From contig JARFNK010000002.1 of assembly GCA_029167225.1 (NCBI GenBank), positions 124,001 through 188,000 of the forward strand: DNA of 64,000 bases. Reading direction: 5' to 3'. The notes beneath the pieces are model-generated. The model was not told where the DNA came from and searched no databases. It saw nothing but the letters and a program-made list of their open reading frames with translations. Numbering within the stretch: position 1 is the first letter of the stretch; every line of letters starts with the position of its first letter. This DNA is from Sphingobium arseniciresistens (GTDB lineage: Bacteria > Pseudomonadota > Alphaproteobacteria > Sphingomonadales > Sphingomonadaceae). Made by a program: the position numbers and the translations under genes. Positions 30,555-39,489 of the stretch are shown here, one piece after another.

Positions 30555-32732
30555 ATGAACATGTACAATGCCGCACTCCCTCTCGCCGATCCCGCCGCAC
30601 CGGTGGCGACATCGAAGCAGACGATCAGCGCCTTTGCGTGGAACCTGCTGCGCATATTGCGCAGGCGGTGGTTGGTGCTGCTCGCGTTCACAAGCATTGC
30701 GGGCGTGGCGGCGTTGATTGGCATCGGTTTCATCACGCCGCAATATGAGGCGCGGGCGCTGGTCAAGATCAACCCGACCCAGAATGCGCTGACGACGATC
30801 GAGGCGCAAGCCACGGTGGCGCCCGACCAGAATCTGATCGACACCGAAGTCGCCGTCATGCAGTCGCGTGAAATCGCGCGCGCGGTGGTCGACGAACTGG
30901 TGCTGGCGACCGATCCCGAGTTCATCGCGGGCCTGCCGCCGCGTTCCTCCGACAATGTCAGAAATTCCGCTGTCGGCGACTGGTATGATCACCTTGCCGG
31001 AGAAGTGCTGAGCAAGCTGACGGTGCAGCGTGAGAAGGCGACCTATGTCATCCAGGTCAAGTTTCGCTCCGTCTCGCCGGAAAAGGCGGCGCGGATCGCC
31101 AATGCCTTCACGCGCCAATATATCCGTTTCAGCGTGGGCGCGCGGACCGGCACCGCAGAGCAGACCGCCGATTTCCTCGACAAGCGATTGAAGCTGCTCG
31201 GCAATGAATTGACGGTGCAGGACGCGCAGGTCGCCCAGCTCCGGGCCGATGCGGGGATATTGGAAGGGAGCACCAGCGGCACGATCATCAATCAGGAGGT
31301 CGCGCCGCTCTCCGCCCAGCTTGCCACCGCGCAGGCGGAAGCGGCCGCCGCGCAGGCCAATCTGGTCGCTGCCCAGCGTCAGATGGCGAGCGGCGGCATC
31401 GATTCCATCGCGGGGGTACTGGAATCGAACGTCGTGTCGGATCTGCGGCGACAGCGCGCGGAGGTGCTGCGCGAAAAGGGGCAGGTGGATTCCCAGTTCG
31501 GGCCGAAATTTCCCGAGGCGATCAAGATCCGCCAGCAACTGGAGCAACTCGACAAGCAGATCGACGAGGAAGCCCGCCGGGTCATCAACAGCCTGGAAAG
31601 CCAGGCGACATCGGCCGCGGCACGCGCCGCAAGCCTTGCCGCGCAAGTGGCCGCGATGCGGGGCACGCAGGCATCTGCGACGAAGGCGGCGGTATTGGCC
31701 GACAGCATGGCCAAGCAGGCGGACGCCAAGAGGGAGACCTATGGCCGGATCGCGCAGAACCTACAGCAGGCGACGTCGCAGGCGCGCAACACGATGACGC
31801 AGGCGCAGATCGTGGAGGTCGCCTCGCCGCCGGAGCGTGCGGCCTTTCCCAACAAGCCGCTTCTACTCGCCGCAGGGCTTATCATGGGGTTTGCGCTGGG
31901 GACTGGCGTGATCTTCGCGCAGGAGATGCTTGGGCGCGGGATACGCAGCGCGGGCGAACTGGAAACGCGGTTTCACCTTCCCGTGCTCGCCTATGTCCCG
32001 GAATTGTCCTCCAGCGCGCTCACGCTCGACGGCCATCTGCTGCATCCGGCCGATACGCTGATCGACAAGCCCCTGACGCTCTATGCCGAAGCGCTCCGAC
32101 TGATCCGCAGCGCGCTGGCCGCGATCGAGGAGGGGCGGGGCGGCAAGGTCATCACCGTCGTTTCCGCGCTGCCGGACGAAGGGAAGACCAACACCACTTT
32201 CTCGCTCGCAAGGGTCATGGCCATGGCCGGCGAGCGCGTCCTGCTGATCGACGGCGACCTGCGCAGGGCGGGGCTCAGCCGGATTGCGGGGATGCAGGGG
32301 GAGGCAGGGCTGGTCGAGGTGCTGCGGGGCGGCATCCCGGTGCGGCAGGCCATACGGCAGGACCGGGTCGCGGGACTGAGCATCCTGCCGGTAGCGCAGG
32401 TGACGTTTACCACGGAAGACCTGTTCAGCGGAGAGCGGATGGCGGGGCTGCTGGACGATCTTTCGAAGGATTATGACCGGATATTGATCGATACGCCCCC
32501 GATCATCGGGATTGCGGACGCCCGGACGCTTGCCTCCCTGAGCGATCTGGCTTTGCTGGTGGTGCAATGGAACGAAACGCCACTGGAGGCGGTCGAGGAG
32601 GCCGTGGTGACATTGCGGCGGGACCAAAGCCCTCTGGCCGGCGCGCTGCTGACCAAGGTGAGCGCGCGGGCGGACGTGCTGGGGCCTCTCGCCTATACCA
32701 GGCGCTATCAGCATTATTATCAGGCCGCCTGA
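30555..32732 (+). CDS. Wzc/GumC-like chain-length regulator with tyrosine autokinase domain
   Basis: 725 residues. Wzz-type N-terminus with one membrane helix (VLLAFTSIAGVAALIGIGF), a long periplasmic coiled coil, a second helix near residue 437 (LLLAAGLIMGFALGTGVIF) and a cytoplasmic BY-kinase: Walker A-like SALPDEGKTNT (about 536), Walker A' VLLIDGDLRR (about 562), Walker B RILIDTPP (about 643). The final residues form a tyrosine cluster (YTRRYQHYYQAA), the usual autophosphorylation sites. Controls polymer length and export together with the Wza-like protein and flippase. Last gene of the plus arm. Confidence 0.92.
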   Translation: MNMYNAALPLADPAAPVATSKQTISAFAWNLLRILRRRWLVLLAFTSIAGVAALIGIGFITPQYEARALVKINPTQNALTTIEAQATVAPDQNLIDTEVAVMQSREIARAVVDELVLATDPEFIAGLPPRSSDNVRNSAVGDWYDHLAGEVLSKLTVQREKATYVIQVKFRSVSPEKAARIANAFTRQYIRFSVGARTGTAEQTADFLDKRLKLLGNELTVQDAQVAQLRADAGILEGSTSGTIINQEVAPLSAQLATAQAEAAAAQANLVAAQRQMASGGIDSIAGVLESNVVSDLRRQRAEVLREKGQVDSQFGPKFPEAIKIRQQLEQLDKQIDEEARRVINSLESQATSAAARAASLAAQVAAMRGTQASATKAAVLADSMAKQADAKRETYGRIAQNLQQATSQARNTMTQAQIVEVASPPERAAFPNKPLLLAAGLIMGFALGTGVIFAQEMLGRGIRSAGELETRFHLPVLAYVPELSSSALTLDGHLLHPADTLIDKPLTLYAEALRLIRSALAAIEEGRGGKVITVVSALPDEGKTNTTFSLARVMAMAGERVLLIDGDLRRAGLSRIAGMQGEAGLVEVLRGGIPVRQAIRQDRVAGLSILPVAQVTFTTEDLFSGERMAGLLDDLSKDYDRILIDTPPIIGIADARTLASLSDLALLVVQWNETPLEAVEEAVVTLRRDQSPLAGALLTKVSARADVLGPLAYTRRYQHYYQAA

Positions 32733-32843
32733 TCCTCTGGATGATCCGGCTGTCTGGATTGCGCTATTCGCAGGCCAAGTCTCTCGGCTTGTGCTGCCTG
32801 CGCGGGGTTCCTAGATTGCCGCTGCAACAAGGAGGACGCCTTC

Positions 32844-33392
32844 ATGACCACCGCCATCCAGCAGATTCCGCTCAAGACCATCAGCAATGAGGATGCCAGC
32901 CTCGCGGACTATGCGGGGAAGGTGGTGTTGGCGGTGAATGTCGCGTCCAAGTGCGGCCTGACCCCGCAATATGAGGGACTGGAGGCGCTTTACGAAAGCT
33001 ACAAGGACAAGGGCCTTGTGGTAGCGGGCTTCCCGGCCAATGATTTCGGCGCGCAGGAGCCGGGATCGAACGAGGAAATCGCGTCGTTCTGCACGACCAA
33101 TTTCGGCGTGGCCTTCCCCATGTTCGAGAAGATCACCGTGGTCGGGCCGGACAAGCACCCGCTCTATGCCGCGCTGACGCAGGCCGTGCCGAGCGCGCAG
33201 GGCGACGGCGAGGCATTTCGCGAGCGGCTGCGCGGCTATGGCATGACCCCCAATCCCGAGCCGGAAGTGCTGTGGAACTTCGAGAAATTCCTGATCGCGC
33301 GAGATGGCACTGTCGCCGCCCGCTTCGCGCCGACCACCGCGCCGGACGATGCGGCACTGGTCGCCGCGATCGAGGCTGAGCTGGCGAAATAA
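32844..33392 (+). CDS. Glutathione peroxidase
   Basis: 182 residues, thioredoxin fold. Catalytic Cys37 in NVASKCGLTPQYEGLE, Gln in FPANDFGAQEPG and Trp in VLWNFEKFLI form the triad. Reduces peroxides with thioredoxin or glutathione. A very strong ribosome binding site AAGGAGG at 32829-32835 precedes the ATG at 32844. Monocistronic, outside the polysaccharide locus. Confidence 0.94.
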   Translation: MTTAIQQIPLKTISNEDASLADYAGKVVLAVNVASKCGLTPQYEGLEALYESYKDKGLVVAGFPANDFGAQEPGSNEEIASFCTTNFGVAFPMFEKITVVGPDKHPLYAALTQAVPSAQGDGEAFRERLRGYGMTPNPEPEVLWNFEKFLIARDGTVAARFAPTTAPDDAALVAAIEAELAK

Positions 33393-33430
33393 TCGCGCTC
33401 ATTCGTTGTAGAGATTGGCGTTATGTTCAT

Positions 33431-33460
33431 GGGCGTCGCGAGCCAATGCTCGCGGCGCCC
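33431..33460 (+). terminator. 13-bp hairpin after glutathione peroxidase
   Basis: Arms GGGCGTCGCGAGC (33431-33443) and GCTCGCGGCGCCC (33448-33460), one G-T pair, CAAT loop. There is no T run, so intrinsic termination is uncertain; it may stabilise the mRNA end. Confidence 0.5.
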
Positions 33461-33505
33461 ATTCATCTTATCTGTTTTGGCATCTTATCTGGTCTGGGAG
33501 GTTGC

Positions 33506-34819
33506 ATGCATATTCTGAGGGTGGCGGTTGCGACGATGGCATCGGCACTGGCGCTCGCCGCGCCCGCGCAGGCGGCACTTGCGCCGGCGGAACGCAAGAT
33601 GACCACGACCGTCGACGCCGAATATGAAGGCGCCGTTTCCCTGCTGGAGAAGCTGGTCAACCAGAACAGCGGTTCGCTGAATATCGAGGGTGTGACGAAG
33701 GTTGCGCAGATGGTGAAGCCGGAGCTTGAGGCGCTGGGCTTTGCCGTCACCTGGAAGCCGCTGCCCGAAACCAAGCGCGCCGGCCACATCATCGCCCTGC
33801 ACAAGGGCAAGGCCGGCACGACGCGGATGCTGCTGATCGGCCATCTCGACACGGTGTTCGAGGCGGACTCTCCCTTCCAGACCTTCGTGCGGGACGGGCA
33901 TCGGGCAACCGGGCCGGGCGTGGGCGATGACAAGGGCGGCATGGTCACGATGCTGCTGGCACTGAAGGCGATGAAGGCCGCGGGGACGCTGAAGGACGCC
34001 AATATCGAAATCGTGCTGACCGGTGACGAGGAGGATGTGGGCGCGCCCAAGGATGTGGCCCGCGCCGATCTGGTCGCGGCGGGCAAGCGCGCCGATGTCG
34101 CGCTGGATTTCGAGGGGCTGGCGCGGGAAGAGGGCAAGGACATGGGCTCCATCGCCCGGCGATCGTCCAACAGCTGGACGGTGACGACGACCGGCAAGTC
34201 GGGGCACAGCTCGCGGATTTTTGCCGAAGGGGTGGGCGACGGCGCGATCTATGAACTGGCGCGGATCATCTCGACCTTTCGCAAGGAACTGCCGGAGCCC
34301 AACCTGACCTTCAACGTCGGACTGATCGGCGGCGGCCAGAGCGCCGATGTGGACAAGGATGGCGTGCGGATCGCGGTGACCGGCAAGACCAACATCATCG
34401 CCGCGACCGCCGTGGCCAAGGGCGATTTCCGCACCCTCTCGCAGGAGCAGACGGACCGGGTGATCGCGAAGATGACGGCGATCGTCGCCCAGCATGCGCC
34501 CGGCACCGACGCACAAATCGCGATCAATCAGGGCTATCCCGCGATGGCGCCGACCGAGGGGAGCCGGGCCCTGCTCACGCGGTTGAACGGCATCAACGCG
34601 GACCTCGCGCTGCCGCCCATGCCGGAGCTTGATCCGCTCAAGCGCGGGGCCGGGGACATCGCCTTCGTCTCGGCGGACACCGATGGCCTGGTGGGCATGG
34701 GCATCGCATCGTCCGGCGACCACGCGCCCGGCGAGAATGCCGATCTGGACAGCATGAAGCGGCAGGCCAAGCGCGCCGCCATCCTGATGAGCCGGCTGGC
34801 GCGGGAAAAATATCGGTAG
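33506..34819 (+). CDS. Exported M20-family metallopeptidase (carboxypeptidase G2-like)
   Basis: 437 residues with a signal peptide (VAVATMASALALAAPAQA). Metal ligands are visible: LLIGHLDTVFE, GVGDDKGGMVTM (bridging Asp), TGDEEDVGAP (catalytic and ligand Glu), FEGLAREEG and GDHAPGENAD (last His). Order matches the M20/M25/M40 dizinc exopeptidases; Glu-hydrolysing carboxypeptidase activity is a reasonable family inference. ATG at 33506 follows GGGAGG and places the signal peptide correctly; the frame is open upstream from 33446. Its sorting to the periplasm or to type II secretion is unknown. Confidence 0.87.
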   Translation: MHILRVAVATMASALALAAPAQAALAPAERKMTTTVDAEYEGAVSLLEKLVNQNSGSLNIEGVTKVAQMVKPELEALGFAVTWKPLPETKRAGHIIALHKGKAGTTRMLLIGHLDTVFEADSPFQTFVRDGHRATGPGVGDDKGGMVTMLLALKAMKAAGTLKDANIEIVLTGDEEDVGAPKDVARADLVAAGKRADVALDFEGLAREEGKDMGSIARRSSNSWTVTTTGKSGHSSRIFAEGVGDGAIYELARIISTFRKELPEPNLTFNVGLIGGGQSADVDKDGVRIAVTGKTNIIAATAVAKGDFRTLSQEQTDRVIAKMTAIVAQHAPGTDAQIAINQGYPAMAPTEGSRALLTRLNGINADLALPPMPELDPLKRGAGDIAFVSADTDGLVGMGIASSGDHAPGENADLDSMKRQAKRAAILMSRLAREKYR

Positions 34820-35015
34820 AGCATTTTGTGCGGCATTTCAGGCGCGTCCATCTCGGGAGCGGGCGGGCGGCCTGACTGTCAGCGCCAAAGGTCATGGTGG
34901 CGCTGCGATCTTGCAGGTGCCCCCGCGTCTGTCTGGCTGCGGCGATCGGGCGGAGGAGGCTGGAGCGCTTTCATTGCCTGGAGGGCGCGCAGGCATCGCC
35001 CAGATCGCCCGCACC

Positions 35016-35588
35016 TCAGGCCAAAATGCCCCCGGCCAGCAAGATCAGCAGCTTGACGTCCATCGCATAGCCCTCGGCGCGGCGCGCCTCCAGATAGGGG
35101 GCGATCTCGGCGAGGGGCACGCGGTGGACGACGATGTCTTCCCCCTCCACGCCGCCGCCCGGCCCGGTACGGACAAGACCGGTCGCGCGAAAGAGGGTGA
35201 AGCTTTCCGAGACCATGCCCGGCGAGCTGAAAAATTCACCCAGCGATTCCATCGCAGCGGGGCGATATCCGGTTTCCTCCTCCAGCTCGCGGGCGGCCGC
35301 GATGCTGTTGTCCTCGCCCTCATGATGGTCGCCGACAAGCCCGGCGGGAAGCTCAATGCAGCGCCGGCCCAGCGGCACGCGGAACTGATCGACCAGCAGC
35401 ACATGGCGGCCATCGGCCGCTTCCTCGATCGCCAGGATCACCGCCGCCTGAATGCCGCGCGCACGGCCGACAAACTCCCACCGACCACGCTTCTTGGCGG
35501 TGATGAAGCGGCCTTGCCACATAATGTCTTCGGGCGAGTCCATGTCGGCATGGGGCGGGGGGACATGGGGGGAAGGGATGTCGTTCAA
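35016..35588 (-). CDS. Nudix hydrolase (ADP-ribose pyrophosphatase type)
   Basis: 190 residues with a perfect Nudix box: Gly in GLVGDHHEGE, seven residues, then RELEEETGY. The preceding VLLVDQFRVPLGRRCIELPAG is typical of ADP-sugar hydrolases. Its start overlaps the previous TPM-domain gene by 4 bases (ATGA), so it is the last gene of the lemA operon. Substrate not proven. Confidence 0.88.
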   Translation of the reverse strand: MNDIPSPHVPPPHADMDSPEDIMWQGRFITAKKRGRWEFVGRARGIQAAVILAIEEAADGRHVLLVDQFRVPLGRRCIELPAGLVGDHHEGEDNSIAAARELEEETGYRPAAMESLGEFFSSPGMVSESFTLFRATGLVRTGPGGGVEGEDIVVHRVPLAEIAPYLEARRAEGYAMDVKLLILLAGGILA

Positions 35589-36268
35589 AGCTCTATCAAC
35601 CTGTCTGGCAATTCGTTGCTGTCGTCGGCGCTGCGGGGGAAATGGGCAGCGAGGATGATGCCGGTCTGGCGCACGGCTTCGGCAAGCCCATGTCCGGGCC
35701 GGCCAGCCCGGATTTCCGTCACGAGCGCGGCCATCGCCTCGCCCCAGGCCTCGGGCGAGACCTTGTCGTTGATGGCCGCATCCGCGACGATCTCGGCCCG
35801 ATGCTCATCGAGCGAAAGATAGATGAGGACGCCGGTACGCGCACGGGTGCGAGCCTCCGCAGCGGTGCGGAAGAGTAGGACGGCGCGGCGGCGAACCCGG
35901 CGGGCCTTCGTCGCACGCGGGGTCAGCGCCATGCGCAGGGGCATCCACGCCAGGATGTAACGCACCGCCAGGAATTTCAGGATGATGATCCCGAGCAGCC
36001 ATGTCAGCAGCGCCCGTTCCGAAAGCTCATGCTCCCAGCTGCCGGTCAGGCGCAGGATGAGTTCGCGATAGAAATCCGGGAAGGCGGCAAAGGCGCTGAC
36101 GGCAAGGAAAACGACCGCGATCGCCCAGTGCAGCCCGGCATCATGATAGCTGTCGGAGCGGCGCGCGATCATCGTCACGATCTCGCCATCGGTCTGCATT
36201 TCGGCCGCGGTGACGGCATTCGTCACCAAATCATGGTCGGCCTCGGAAAGGTGCAGGGTCTTGCTCAT
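35585..36268 (-). CDS. TPM-domain membrane protein (third TPM gene)
   Basis: 227 residues. MSKTLHLSEADHDLVTNAV start followed by two hydrophobic stretches (WAIAVVFLAVSAFAAF and LLTWLLGIIILKFLAV) and a TPM-like region (TGVLIYLSLDEHRAEIVAD). It differs from the Psb32/TPM genes upstream by lacking a cleaved signal peptide. Overlaps both neighbours by 4 bases (ATGA each). The long upstream open frame was rejected because it starts inside the Gly/Ser-rich tail of the neighbour. Confidence 0.78.
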   Translation of the reverse strand: MSKTLHLSEADHDLVTNAVTAAEMQTDGEIVTMIARRSDSYHDAGLHWAIAVVFLAVSAFAAFPDFYRELILRLTGSWEHELSERALLTWLLGIIILKFLAVRYILAWMPLRMALTPRATKARRVRRRAVLLFRTAAEARTRARTGVLIYLSLDEHRAEIVADAAINDKVSPEAWGEAMAALVTEIRAGRPGHGLAEAVRQTGIILAAHFPRSADDSNELPDRLIEL

Positions 36269-37071
36269 CACCAGTCTCCCGATGCGCCGCCGCCGCCGAA
36301 GCTGCCGCCGCCGCCCGAAAAGCCGCCGCCACCGCCGCCCCAGTCGGATCCGCCGCCGCTCCCCCAACTGGAGCCGCCCCCGCCGCCCCAGCCCGAGCCC
36401 AGGCCAGGCCCCCATATGACGACCGGGCTGCCACCACGCCGGTAGCGCCGGCCGCCGCGTCCGCCGAACAGGAAGGACATGATAACGATAACGATCACGA
36501 TCCCCCAGAAGGCCGACATGATATCGCTGCCGCTGCTATGGCGCTTCTTCGCTTCCTTCTCCGCCGCGAGAGCCTGCGCACGGGCCTCATCGGGGGGCAG
36601 GGCGAGCAGCTTGCCGATCGCCTCGGCGCCAGCGGCGATCCCGCCCGGCATGTCGCCCGCCTTGAAGCGCGGGGTGATCTCGTTGCGGATGATCCGCGAG
36701 GACACCGCATCGGTCATGATCCCCTCAAGGCCATAGCCGACCTCGATCCGCACCTTGCGCTCATTGGGCGCGATGATGAGCAGCGCGCCCTCATTGCGCT
36801 GCTTGTCGCCAATGCCCCATGAACGACCGAGCTGATAGCCATATTGGTCGATCTCATAACCCTGGAGATCGGGGATCGTCGCCACGACCACTTGCCGCCC
36901 GGATTGTTTGGCGAGCGCGGCGAGTTTGGTGGTGAGCGAAATCTCCTGCGCATCGTCCAGCAGATTGGCAGCGTCCACGACCTGCCCGGTGAGCTTGGGG
37001 AAGGTCTGGGCATGGGCGATGGGCGCAAGGGCGCATAGCAGCATGAGCAGCAGCGCGCTGACGATCTTCAT
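36268..37071 (-). CDS. TPM-domain protein with Gly/Ser-rich C-terminus (YgcG-like)
   Basis: 267 residues. Signal peptide (LLLMLLCALAPIAHAQ), TPM domain (VVDAANLLDDAQEISL, NEGALLIIAPNERKVRIEVG), a membrane helix near residue 195 (FWGIVIVIVIMSFLFG) and a tail of Gly and Ser with Trp repeats to the end. This architecture is that of YgcG-type proteins that accompany LemA in many bacteria; some TPM domains have acid-phosphatase-like activity, but role here is not established. Overlaps neighbours by 4 bases. Confidence 0.85.
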   Translation of the reverse strand: MKIVSALLLMLLCALAPIAHAQTFPKLTGQVVDAANLLDDAQEISLTTKLAALAKQSGRQVVVATIPDLQGYEIDQYGYQLGRSWGIGDKQRNEGALLIIAPNERKVRIEVGYGLEGIMTDAVSSRIIRNEITPRFKAGDMPGGIAAGAEAIGKLLALPPDEARAQALAAEKEAKKRHSSGSDIMSAFWGIVIVIVIMSFLFGGRGGRRYRRGGSPVVIWGPGLGSGWGGGGGSSWGSGGGSDWGGGGGGFSGGGGSFGGGGASGDW

Positions 37072-37568
37072 GCCGCCTTCCTCTTCAGGGCATTGTACAG
37101 AATGCCGATCGTTGCTCGCGCGCCGGCCAGGATACCCTCTTGCATATGCTTCGATTTGAAGGCGGGCATCATGTCGTTCCTGATGATGGACGTGCAGATT
37201 TCGTCCTTCATGATATTCTCCAAACCCCGGCCCACTTCAATTCTCACCTTACGCTCATTGGGTGCTACCAGAAGCAATATTCCGTCACTACGTTCCTTGC
37301 TGCCGAGTGCCCATGCGCGGGCGAGATCAAGAGAATATTCGTTGATCTCCCGTCCATCGAGCGATGTCGTCGTGGCAACGATGAATTGCACACCGGTTTC
37401 CGCTGCCAACGTCTCAAGGCTCCCGACAAGCGACGCCTCCGCCACGGGATCGATGAGGTTGGCCCGATCGACCACGGGGCCAGTCAATTCCAGCGCCGGT
37501 TTCCTCTCCGGCGCCGAGTCATGGCATCCCAAGAGGAGCGCCGTCGCGGCAAGCCAGCTCCACCTCAT
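37068..37568 (-). CDS. TPM-domain lipoprotein (first TPM gene)
   Basis: 166 residues. Lipobox in WLAATALLLGCHDS and a TPM domain (VVDRANLIDPVAEASL, DGILLLVAPNERKVRIEVGRG) clearly paralogous to the next gene. It has fewer residues after the domain and no membrane helix. Base composition looks a little more A/T-rich than its neighbours, compatible with a separate history. It lies 26 bases after lemA. Confidence 0.82.
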   Translation of the reverse strand: MRWSWLAATALLLGCHDSAPERKPALELTGPVVDRANLIDPVAEASLVGSLETLAAETGVQFIVATTTSLDGREINEYSLDLARAWALGSKERSDGILLLVAPNERKVRIEVGRGLENIMKDEICTSIIRNDMMPAFKSKHMQEGILAGARATIGILYNALKRKAA

Positions 37569-37594
37569 GATATTACCGGATCACCGGTCGCCCC

Positions 37595-38200
37595 TCAGGT
37601 GCCGAAGTCGACCTTGGGCGCTTCCTCGGCGCCTGGAGTGGTGGCCTGATAGGGGGTCATGGGCTTGGCGCCATGGATCAGCTTGGCGCCGATGGCGTCG
37701 GGGAAGGTGCGGATGCGGGTGTTATAGGCACGCACCGCCTCGTTATAGTCGCGGATCGACACGGCGATGCGGTTTTCCGTCCCTTCCAGCTGCGATTGCA
37801 GATCGAGGAAATTCTGGTTCGACTTGAGGTCGGGATAGGCCTCGGTCGTCGCAATCAGCCGCCCGAGCGACTGGCTGAGCGCGGCCTGTGCTTCCTGGAA
37901 CTGCTGAACCTTGCCGGGGTTGGAGAGGTCGTCGGCGCTGACCTGGATCGAGGTTGCCTTGGCGCGGGCTTCCGTCACGCGGACCAGCGTGTCCTGCTCC
38001 TGCTTGGCGGCGCCCTTCACGGTGGCGACGAGGTTGCCGATCAGGTTGGAGCGGCGCTGATATTGCGCCTGGACGTCAGCCCATTTCGCCTTCGCTTCCT
38101 CCTCTGCGGTGGGCACGCTGTTGATGCCGCAGGCCGAAAGGCTAAGCGCCGCAAAGGCGACGACAAGTGCGGGCGAAAAACGACGAAGACGAGAAAACAT
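37595..38200 (-). CDS. lemA: LemA family protein
   Basis: 201 residues. Signal peptide/lipobox LVVAFAALSLSACG, then the LemA coiled-coil domain (AQYQRRSNLIGNLVATVKG, LIATTEAYPDLKSNQNFLDLQ, RIAVSIRDYNEAVRAYN). LemA proteins partner with TPM/YgcG proteins; molecular role unclear. ATG at 38200 follows GGGAGG; an upstream extension in the same frame was rejected. First gene of a five-gene lemA-TPM-TPM-TPM-Nudix operon. Confidence 0.92.
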   Translation of the reverse strand: MFSRLRRFSPALVVAFAALSLSACGINSVPTAEEEAKAKWADVQAQYQRRSNLIGNLVATVKGAAKQEQDTLVRVTEARAKATSIQVSADDLSNPGKVQQFQEAQAALSQSLGRLIATTEAYPDLKSNQNFLDLQSQLEGTENRIAVSIRDYNEAVRAYNTRIRTFPDAIGAKLIHGAKPMTPYQATTPGAEEAPKVDFGT

Positions 38201-38419
38201 GGGTAAGAACCTCCCGGCATGGACCGTGCGGCGATAGATAGATTGCGCACCGGGTTGCCGCAACCGCCATTCAGGCGTTAACGCTGCAGCATCTTCAAAA
38301 GGCCGTTGGGCCATAGCGTTTGAAAATGCGACCAAAAGGCAAAGTGTGTCGTCGCCCGATGCAGGAAAGGCGCCCCGGACGATGATCGCAGGCAGCAATG
38401 CAGAAAGGAAAATGGGCTT

Positions 38420-38848
38420 ATGGGCATGGCTTCGGAATTCAAGGCGTTCATCGCGCGCGGCAATGTGATGGACCTGGCGATCGGCGTCATCATCGGCGGC
38501 GCCTTCGCCACCATCACCAAATCGCTGACGGACGACCTCATCATGCCGGTGGTGGGGTGGCTGTTTGGCGGCGTGGATTTCTCCCGCTACTTCATTCGGC
38601 TCGGGGAAATCCCGGCCGGGTTCAAGGGCAATCCCGACAGCTACGCCGATCTGAAGGCGGGGGGCGTGGCGATGTTCGGCTGGGGCGAATTCCTGACCGT
38701 CACGGTGAACTTCATCATTCTGGCGTTCATCATCTTCCTGCTGATGAAGGCGGTGAACAAGTTCATGCCCAAGCCCGAGACGGCGCCCGCGGCGACGCCA
38801 GAAGACATCGTGCTGCTGCGCGAGATCAGGGATTCTCTGAAAAAATAG
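38420..38848 (+). CDS. mscL: Large-conductance mechanosensitive channel
   Basis: 142 residues. The N-terminal amphipathic helix and first membrane helix ([20 protein letters not shown]) and the second membrane helix ([20 protein letters not shown]) match MscL, with the [16 protein letters not shown] link. It opens under membrane tension to release solutes. Divergent from lemA. Confidence 0.95.
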   Translation: MGMASEFKAFIARGNVMDLAIGVIIGGAFATITKSLTDDLIMPVVGWLFGGVDFSRYFIRLGEIPAGFKGNPDSYADLKAGGVAMFGWGEFLTVTVNFIILAFIIFLLMKAVNKFMPKPETAPAATPEDIVLLREIRDSLKK

Positions 38849-38993
38849 GAAAGTCGCCCAAGAGGATTGCGACCAGCCGTTGGAACCATTGCGGTTGCGG
38901 CCAGTTGAGCGGGGTTAGCGACGACCGGGCCTGATCCCGTCGTCGTCTACACCGACACTGTCTGCCCCCGGGGGCGCAACGGGAGAATATATC

Positions 38994-39269
38994 GTGAAGA
39001 CCACACTCACAATCCTTGGCCTGGCCAGCCTCGCGCTCGTCGCGGCGTGCGACTCCAAGAAGGAGAATGCGGTCGAAAACGCCTATGAGAACCAGGCCGA
39101 CAACCTGGATAATCAGGCGGAAAACCTGGATGATGCCGCCGACAACCTGACCGGCAATGCTGCTTCCGCCATGGAAAATGCCGCAGACAAGGTCGAGAAC
39201 CAGGCGGCAGCCACCCGCGAGGCGGGCGACGCTGCGGCCGATGCGGTCGAGAAGTCCGAAAAGAAATAA
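38994..39269 (+). CDS. Small Ala/Asn/Asp-rich lipoprotein
   Basis: 91 residues. Lipobox LALVAAC near residue 19, then low-complexity repeats of Asn, Asp, Glu and Ala (ENAYENQADNLDNQAENLD, NAADKVENQAAA), likely alpha-helical coiled coil. GTG at 38994 with GGGAG upstream. An entericidin-like or envelope-stabilising role is possible but unproven. A strong terminator follows. Confidence 0.7.
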   Translation: MKTTLTILGLASLALVAACDSKKENAVENAYENQADNLDNQAENLDDAADNLTGNAASAMENAADKVENQAAATREAGDAAADAVEKSEKK

Positions 39270-39305
39270 GCATGTCGCGGCGCGTTCGCGCGCGATGTGA
39301 TGATG

Positions 39306-39339
39306 AGGGAGCCCTGCCAGACGGTCGGGCTCCCTTTTT
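39306..39339 (+). terminator. Rho-independent terminator
   Basis: 9-bp stem AGGGAGCCC (39306-39314) / GGGCTCCCT (39327-39335), 12-base loop, T run 39335-39339. It ends the small lipoprotein transcript and insulates ssrA. Confidence 0.9.
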
Positions 39340-39443
39340 CATGGGCGACGCCGGGGTGTGTGCCGCCTTCCCGTATCGCGGGCCTGAACGGAACAGTTTC
39401 GGGGCTGGATCATGACCAATCGACATTTCGGCGGTCTGGTCAC

Positions 39444-39471
39444 TTTTCATTCAGAACGAAGCGCCTATATA
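39444..39471 (+). promoter_or_regulatory. Putative promoter of ssrA
   Basis: TTTTCA (39444-39449), 16-base spacer and TATATA (39466-39471), placed about 20 bases before the start of the acceptor piece of ssrA. Confidence 0.45.
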
Positions 39472-39489
39472 GGGCGGGTCGGGTTTCGG

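Noticed and set aside
16694-32732. Calling the polysaccharide region a recent genomic island
   Set aside because: Apart from the A/T-rich spacer at 22.7-23.1 kb, base composition looks like the rest of the window, and there is no integrase, insertion sequence or flanking direct repeat. Acquisition remains possible but is not shown.
34880-34905. Inverted repeat CAGCGCCA/TGGCGCTG after the M20 peptidase as a terminator
   Set aside because: Only 8 bp, 10-base loop and no T run; too weak to list.
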